A stretch of DNA of 64,000 nucleotides, taken from positions 1,100,321-1,164,320 of the forward strand of contig VXBM01000128.1 of NCBI GenBank assembly GCA_013400155.1. The letters run 5' to 3'. Below the pieces are notes generated by a model. The model did no database searches. It was not told the origin of the DNA and worked only from the letters and a program-made list of their open reading frames with translations. The DNA comes from Helopsaltes ochotensis. Lineage: Eukaryota > Chordata > Aves > Passeriformes > Locustellidae. Both the position numbers and the translations under genes were made by a program. This document shows, piece after piece, positions 59,435 through 64,000 of the stretch (position 1 is the stretch's first letter; each line of letters begins with the position of its first letter).

Positions 59435-60588
59435 AAGTCTACATTTTCCTTATGCAAATCTTTCCCATAACAATGTCAGAATACATGCTGACCTGCTAAA
59501 GTGTACAATTTACCTATCTGAGAGTACACAAAGTTCAAACGGTGATGGATAATAATTTTATTCAATGCAAAATTACCTAGTGAAACTCATTGGTTGAAAA
59601 AGTGGTTAAGACCCTGCATACAATGCCATTAAAAAAAAAAAAAAGAGTATATTCTTTAGTAACATAAGGCTTGAAAGATTTGCTCTTTTTTTTCACGTGT
59701 TGCATCAGTAAAGTAAATGTTAGAATTCAGTAGTAGGAAGGAAAATTCAATGAGTAAGATTTTAATGCTCTTGTTTAACAGCAATTGTCTCATTGGATCA
59801 GACAGGAGTTTGTTTTATGTGACCTCCCTTCCCTAAGAGGTACAAAACCCTCCATGGATAGTGATATGTTGCCAAATAAGGAAAGATTCTCCTTGACCTC
59901 AGACAGTAGTTGGCCAAAACATGAGGACTTATATCCTTCCCCATCCACTTTAATCCTATCTGATTACAGATGTTCTCATCATCCAGAAAAATGTATTTTT
60001 TCTCCAATTCTCAGAGTATCTCCTGGCACAGAGTCCTGAGAGCCAATTGCCATGTGGGTTATTTGTTTTAAATCTTTCACACGATTTTTGTTTCTCCTTT
60101 GTGTTATGAAAAAATTCAAATAACACAAGCCTCAAGTCACCATTTCTGAGAAGCAGTGGCTATTCTGTTCAACTCTTTGCTTCTGTAATTAAACTCTCCT
60201 CAGAAGGGAGCCCTTCTGGGTCTGAAACTTTCAGCTAACTCCTGCTGGAACCCCTCGGTTCAAGAACATTTTTTACAATCTTCCTGAAGGAATTCAAAAT
60301 TGGCAGGTCCTACTGAGGCGATACAAAGATACCATATATAGGTAAGTGCTCTGTTCCAGATCATCACATCTTAAGGGCCTGTCATACATACTGATTATAC
60401 AGCTTCCTTCCTGCAAAGCTGATTTTATTCCACAGTGCTGCACTAAGCTTCCAGCTGCTGAAGAAATAAAACTTGCCCAACCCTTTGCTGTGGAGCTCAT
60501 TCTTCTTCCCCATCCCACTTTCACCATGTAGATTTGTGCAAACTTCCTGTGTGGTCTGACTGCTGGTGTGTATCATAAGAAAAAAAAA
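59435..60588. other. Unique non-coding sequence
   Basis: AT-rich, with A14 at 59631-59644. A weak splice-like pair (60290-60341, +) is treated as a decoy. No gene or repeat family is recognised. Confidence 0.5.
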
Positions 60589-60612
60589 GGGGAGGGGGCG
60601 GGGGTATGGGGG
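60589..60612 (+). other. Very compact G-quadruplex motif
   Basis: G4-A-G5-C-G5-TAT-G5, loops 1, 1 and 3 nt, flanked by A8 on the left and GAAGAAAAAAAA on the right, so the whole block is almost pure purine. It lies 1.2 kb from the 59.4 kb quadruplex motif on the same strand. Confidence 0.9.
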
Positions 60613-61000
60613 AAGAAAAAAAATAAATACAGAACTTGTTCTTTCCTTCAGATTGTCATGTTTTATGGTGTTGCAGCCTGGAGCCCAACCTTGTTTCATG
60701 TCCAAATCCCAAGCTCACTGTATACATGGCTCATCTGCATCAACACAGCTTATTTTCCTCCTGTTGTTATAGACTGTATTTTCATAATAACTGCTAAATT
60801 TAATCCACGACATGAATTGCCCATACAGGATGTACAATCAACCTTGTAATAACTTGCATAGTTTTTAATGGGAAAACAAGGCAAAAATTAGTACAGTCAG
60901 ATTAATACAGGTACACAATACACTCAAGCTGGGTTTCTGAACTTTAAAGGGCATTTTGTTTTAAGGTGCTCTATTTTTCTAGAACAGTGGTTATGATATT
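60613..61000. other. Unique non-coding sequence
   Basis: No recognisable feature. AT-rich, with no supported frame. Confidence 0.5.
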
Positions 61001-61070
61001 TTAGGTTTTTTTGGGTTTTTTTTCCTTTTTGTTTCTTTGTTTGATTGATTTGTTTTGTTGGGATTTTTTC
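61001..61070. repeat. T/G-rich low-complexity tract (reverse orientation of the A/C tracts)
   Basis: TTTGGGTTTTTTTT, TTTGTTTG, TTGATTGATTTG and TTTTGTTGGG units. This is the reverse complement in texture of the A/C tracts and the only clear example in that orientation in the window. Confidence 0.8.
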
Positions 61071-61550
61071 CCCTCTGCAAAGTAACTGAGGTCTTCTCCG
61101 AGGACTTTTTTGCTATCATGCATGCCCAGTAAACATCTGTAATTGCAACAAAAATAATTCTGGCCAAGGTAATTTCTCATGTGCATGTGAATAGGACAGA
61201 ATCATGCCTCCTGGACCTGCAGCTTCATCCTTGCTCATTCTTCTTTTTACCTTTATTCAACCACACAAATATGAACAACAACATTTTCTTTGCAGCAGAT
61301 CAGATTTTTTTTTTTTTTTTGTCATGGCAAGAATATTTGCCTGTTTCTGTTGCTGAAAACTCTGCTCTGCCTGGTTGTACAGTATCTGCAGATAACATGT
61401 AGAGGAAAGGACGTAAACTACAATAACTGCACCCTAGACTCAGAAAAATTCAAATTGTTGTTTACGAAACTATTGCTACAGAAGGTACTTTTAAGTTAAT
61501 GGACATCTCAGTAAGTTGCTTTTTCTCTTGGTTGTGAAGAGCTGAACCTT
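61071..61550. other. Unique non-coding sequence with T16
   Basis: A T16 homopolymer sits at 61305-61320. The rest shows no gene or repeat. Confidence 0.5.
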
Positions 61551-61585
61551 TTAAATTTTAAATTTAAATTTAAATTTTAAATTTT
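61551..61585. repeat. (AAATTT)n palindromic repeat
   Basis: An 18-bp perfect palindrome AAATTTAAATTTAAATTT (61560-61577) lies within a 32-bp near-palindrome made only of A and T. It can extrude as a cruciform or act as an easily unwound element. There is no sign that it is a transposon end. Confidence 0.9.
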
Positions 61586-62020
61586 TCTTATGGAAGAAAA
61601 TTGAGAGCAAAAGATGAGAAAACCACAAAGCCCACAAAAAATAGTGGTCTAACCAGTTTTTTGAGACATCATGTACCAAGACTCTGCAGTTACACTAAGA
61701 ATAACTGTGTGCACGATGTAAGCTCCCACCAACCACAGATTTTAATGAATCTCTTGCTAAACAGAGCAACTTACTGCCCACAGATGTAGCTGTGACTACT
61801 CAGTGAGCAGCAGGGAGATCTAAACTCAGTAAAGAGCAGTCCCAGAGCTAGATGTACAAAATAATGTTGTTATGGGTAAAAAATGCAAGCAGCTTATGCA
61901 GGAATGAGAAAAATACTCAAAAAACAACAATCAAAAACCTCACCAGACCAAACCGAACCCTCCACCCCCACCACATTTACAAAAATCAGGAAAGTTTCAA
62001 CTCAAATAGGTAGCAAAAAA
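61586..62020. other. Unique sequence becoming A/C-rich
   Basis: The last 100 bp (from about 61915) are A/C-rich with some G and T and lead into the CAAA array. No gene is recognised. Confidence 0.5.
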
Positions 62021-62060
62021 CAAACAAACAAACAAACAAACAAACAAACAAACAAACAAA
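62021..62060. repeat. (CAAA)10 microsatellite
   Basis: Ten perfect CAAA units, preceded by A6 and followed by CCAAAC. Together with the A/C-rich lead-in it is the sixth plus-strand A/C tract. Confidence 0.96.
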
Positions 62061-64000
62061 CCAAACTTTGCAATAAAGCAAACTTGGTTTCTCCTATCAC
62101 TGCTTCCCAATGATTTAAAGTTCATATGCAACTTATATAGTTAGTTTATTCAGCTTGTCTGCAGCCTACAATGTCATGGGTTTAAGTTTGTTCATAGATT
62201 ATGGTAAATTTATTAGTCTACTTGAAGGCTAATTAAGAGCAAAGAGTTGGGTCACCTGTTTCTTTTAAACACAGGAACAAATAGCTAAAAAATTTAAACC
62301 TAATGTAACTTTATTCCAAAGACTTCAGATAGTGTAAAACTGGGCATCAAAAACACAGGCTGGAATTAATTAATGCAGTTAGTTCTTTGACCGAGGCATT
62401 TTTTTCTTCTATTAGATCCAGAAATTTTATGTATAAGAAGAAAGATGTTAAGTCTTCTGCAAAACACATGGGCTCCAACTCCAAGTTACTCTAAGTCTAG
62501 ATCTTGCTCAATGGAGCTTTGTCAGTTTGAGTTAGCTAGAAATCTAACCCCAAAAGTCAGATAAAAGGCCCTGCCAATTAATTCCTCTTGGAGTCAATGA
62601 AAGTTTACATCAGTATTTGAACATTTTTCTCCTCATCACCCCATTTCAGACCTTTAATACCTATCTCCCCCTTCCAAGCTTGTAATTCCTCCCAGACTAC
62701 ATAAATCCTTTATTTTGGCATCTCCAGCCGAAACCTGACCCCAGTCAACAACATTTCACAGCTCTTGGCAAGGTCAGTTTTTCCAACAAGGGGGAAGTCC
62801 AAGGGCTACAGGGACCCCCCCACCCCGAGTCTCTGCAGTGCCAGAAACACCAAAATTCTTCCCCAAGACCACACCACCAGGGCAGAAAGGATGTCCAGTT
62901 ACGATGTGCCAAGTTAGCCAACATTCCCAGCACCTCTAATGAAAGGGCACATAAAAATTCGGGTTCAAATACCTAACAGAGATCAAGGACCCAGTACTTC
63001 TTCAAGTAAATTGTATAGAAATCTGTGCAAACCTCACAGTAACTAGAAATCACCTCTGATTAATATGCAGTAACCCCTTGCTTGTTTAAAACAGAGATTA
63101 ATTACATCCTAAGAGAGTAACATATTAAATTCATTGTAAAAATGCATTAAGGTGATTTTAGTTATTATTTGCAAAATTAGGTAGTCTCAGCTTGAGATCT
63201 GCCAGTGCCTCCTAGTTCAGGATTAGTGTAACAGGTAGAGCTCTGCTTGGATGACACATGGAGATTAATTAAATTGTGGATTTATAGCCTATTCTTTGTG
63301 GAGAATGATTATTAAGACTACATATTTTTCAGAACTGAAATGTCCACTGCTTCAAAGGCTCATTTAAGTCCTTTCCATAAGATTACTGTTTTCTGTGGGA
63401 CCTGGAAACCAAGAATCCAATATAAATTCAGAATCTTAAAACAAAAGGAAAACCCCCTAACCTCTCCCCCCTTTAAAGCTTTCCACAGTACCTTATAAAT
63501 CCTTGGGTGGAATATCCTTAACCAAATCACTTAAACGTTGTACCAAGATTTTCAACCCCAACAAAGCTCTGGTTCCATTCATCTCCTAATTTAATACACG
63601 AATGTACTCAGCCATTCAGGTATGTTAAACTGAAAATCAGTCTTCTACTACTGAAGAGTATTGCAAAATTACCCGCATAAGTACATTAATTCTTTAACAG
63701 ATAAAAATTATCTTTACACCGTGTTTCTAGAAGATAACTGGCTACAGGCAATTTAACTTGATATCTGAAGAAGAAAAAAAAAAAACCCAGCACAACCTAC
63801 AGGAACAATTTTTTCCAATAATCTGAAATTCATCCATTCCACAAAAGACAGTGTACAACTGTGATAATCACTGAGCCTCTCAACATTTTTACCTTTAGAA
63901 AAATCTTCACTTTTAAAACTCACTTGTAAAAAACAAATGAACTGCAAGAAAAAAAGTCAGCATCCGCAGGTCAACAAGTGTTCAGTAACAAAGTGGTCCA
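62061..64000. other. Unique non-coding sequence to the window end
   Basis: AT-rich with TAATTA-type cores (for example 63264-63275). A short GC-richer patch at 62740-62900 contains a C7 run (62815-62821) and a 62-codon minus frame without recognisable domain. The phrase near 62580-62605 (gagtcaatgaaagtt) vaguely resembles old amniote repeats but cannot be assigned. Confidence 0.45.

Noticed and set aside
62955..62975. GGGTTCAAATACC, similar to a tRNA B box
   Set aside because: No A box at the right distance upstream and no cloverleaf can be drawn.

Overview
This window looks like a piece of a bird nuclear genome. The evidence is seven CR1-type LINE fragments on both strands, mostly 5'-truncated, several ending in the avian CR1 tail (ATTCTATGAT-like octamers). 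Base composition is AT-rich and CpG-poor, simple repeats are long, and nothing resembles bacterial gene packing. I see no Alu, L1 or other mammalian repeat. I cannot name the species or order.

I found no protein-coding gene, rRNA or tRNA that I can defend. Open reading frames are short (mostly 60-170 codons) and overlap on both strands. The longest ones are repeat artefacts: poly-T, (GGGAA)n/(GGAAA)n, (TAAATA)n and A/C-rich tracts. The window is therefore either intergenic (a gene desert) or inside a very large intron. A few splice-flanked open segments are listed as low-confidence exon candidates at 2.0-2.2 kb (-), 28.3 kb (+) and 46.06-46.41 kb (+).

Layout. 0-6 kb: AT-rich unique sequence with a 75-base T run (707-781), a CpG cluster with a candidate exon pair (2.0-2.2 kb) and a 195-bp A/C tract (3.85 kb). 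6-22 kb: unique sequence with two CR1 tails (6.5 kb +, 10.0 kb -). 22.3-24.5 kb: the main mobile element, a reverse-strand CR1 that keeps the ORF1 esterase-like part, the ORF2 endonuclease and the 3' UTR but has lost the reverse transcriptase by an internal deletion. 24.9-25.4 kb: a long purine microsatellite interrupted by a 72-N assembly gap. 25.4-50 kb: unique sequence with a 45-bp tandem duplication (26.34 kb), A/C tracts with a C15 run (30.0 kb) and others (42.0 kb), and CR1 tails at 36.6 and 45.4 kb. 50-64 kb: an A/C tract and a 477-bp CR1 (50.4-51.1 kb), (CA)14, (TAAATA)24, a short CR1 tail (55.4 kb), two compact G-quadruplex motifs (59.4 and 60.6 kb), a G/T tract, an AAATTT palindrome and (CAAA)10.

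No genes can be said to work together here. What can be described is the history of CR1 insertion and decay, and a set of structure-prone simple repeats, including A/C-rich tracts biased to the + strand. I did not find a recognisable new biological system; the items in Part 2 are the leads I consider worth checking.
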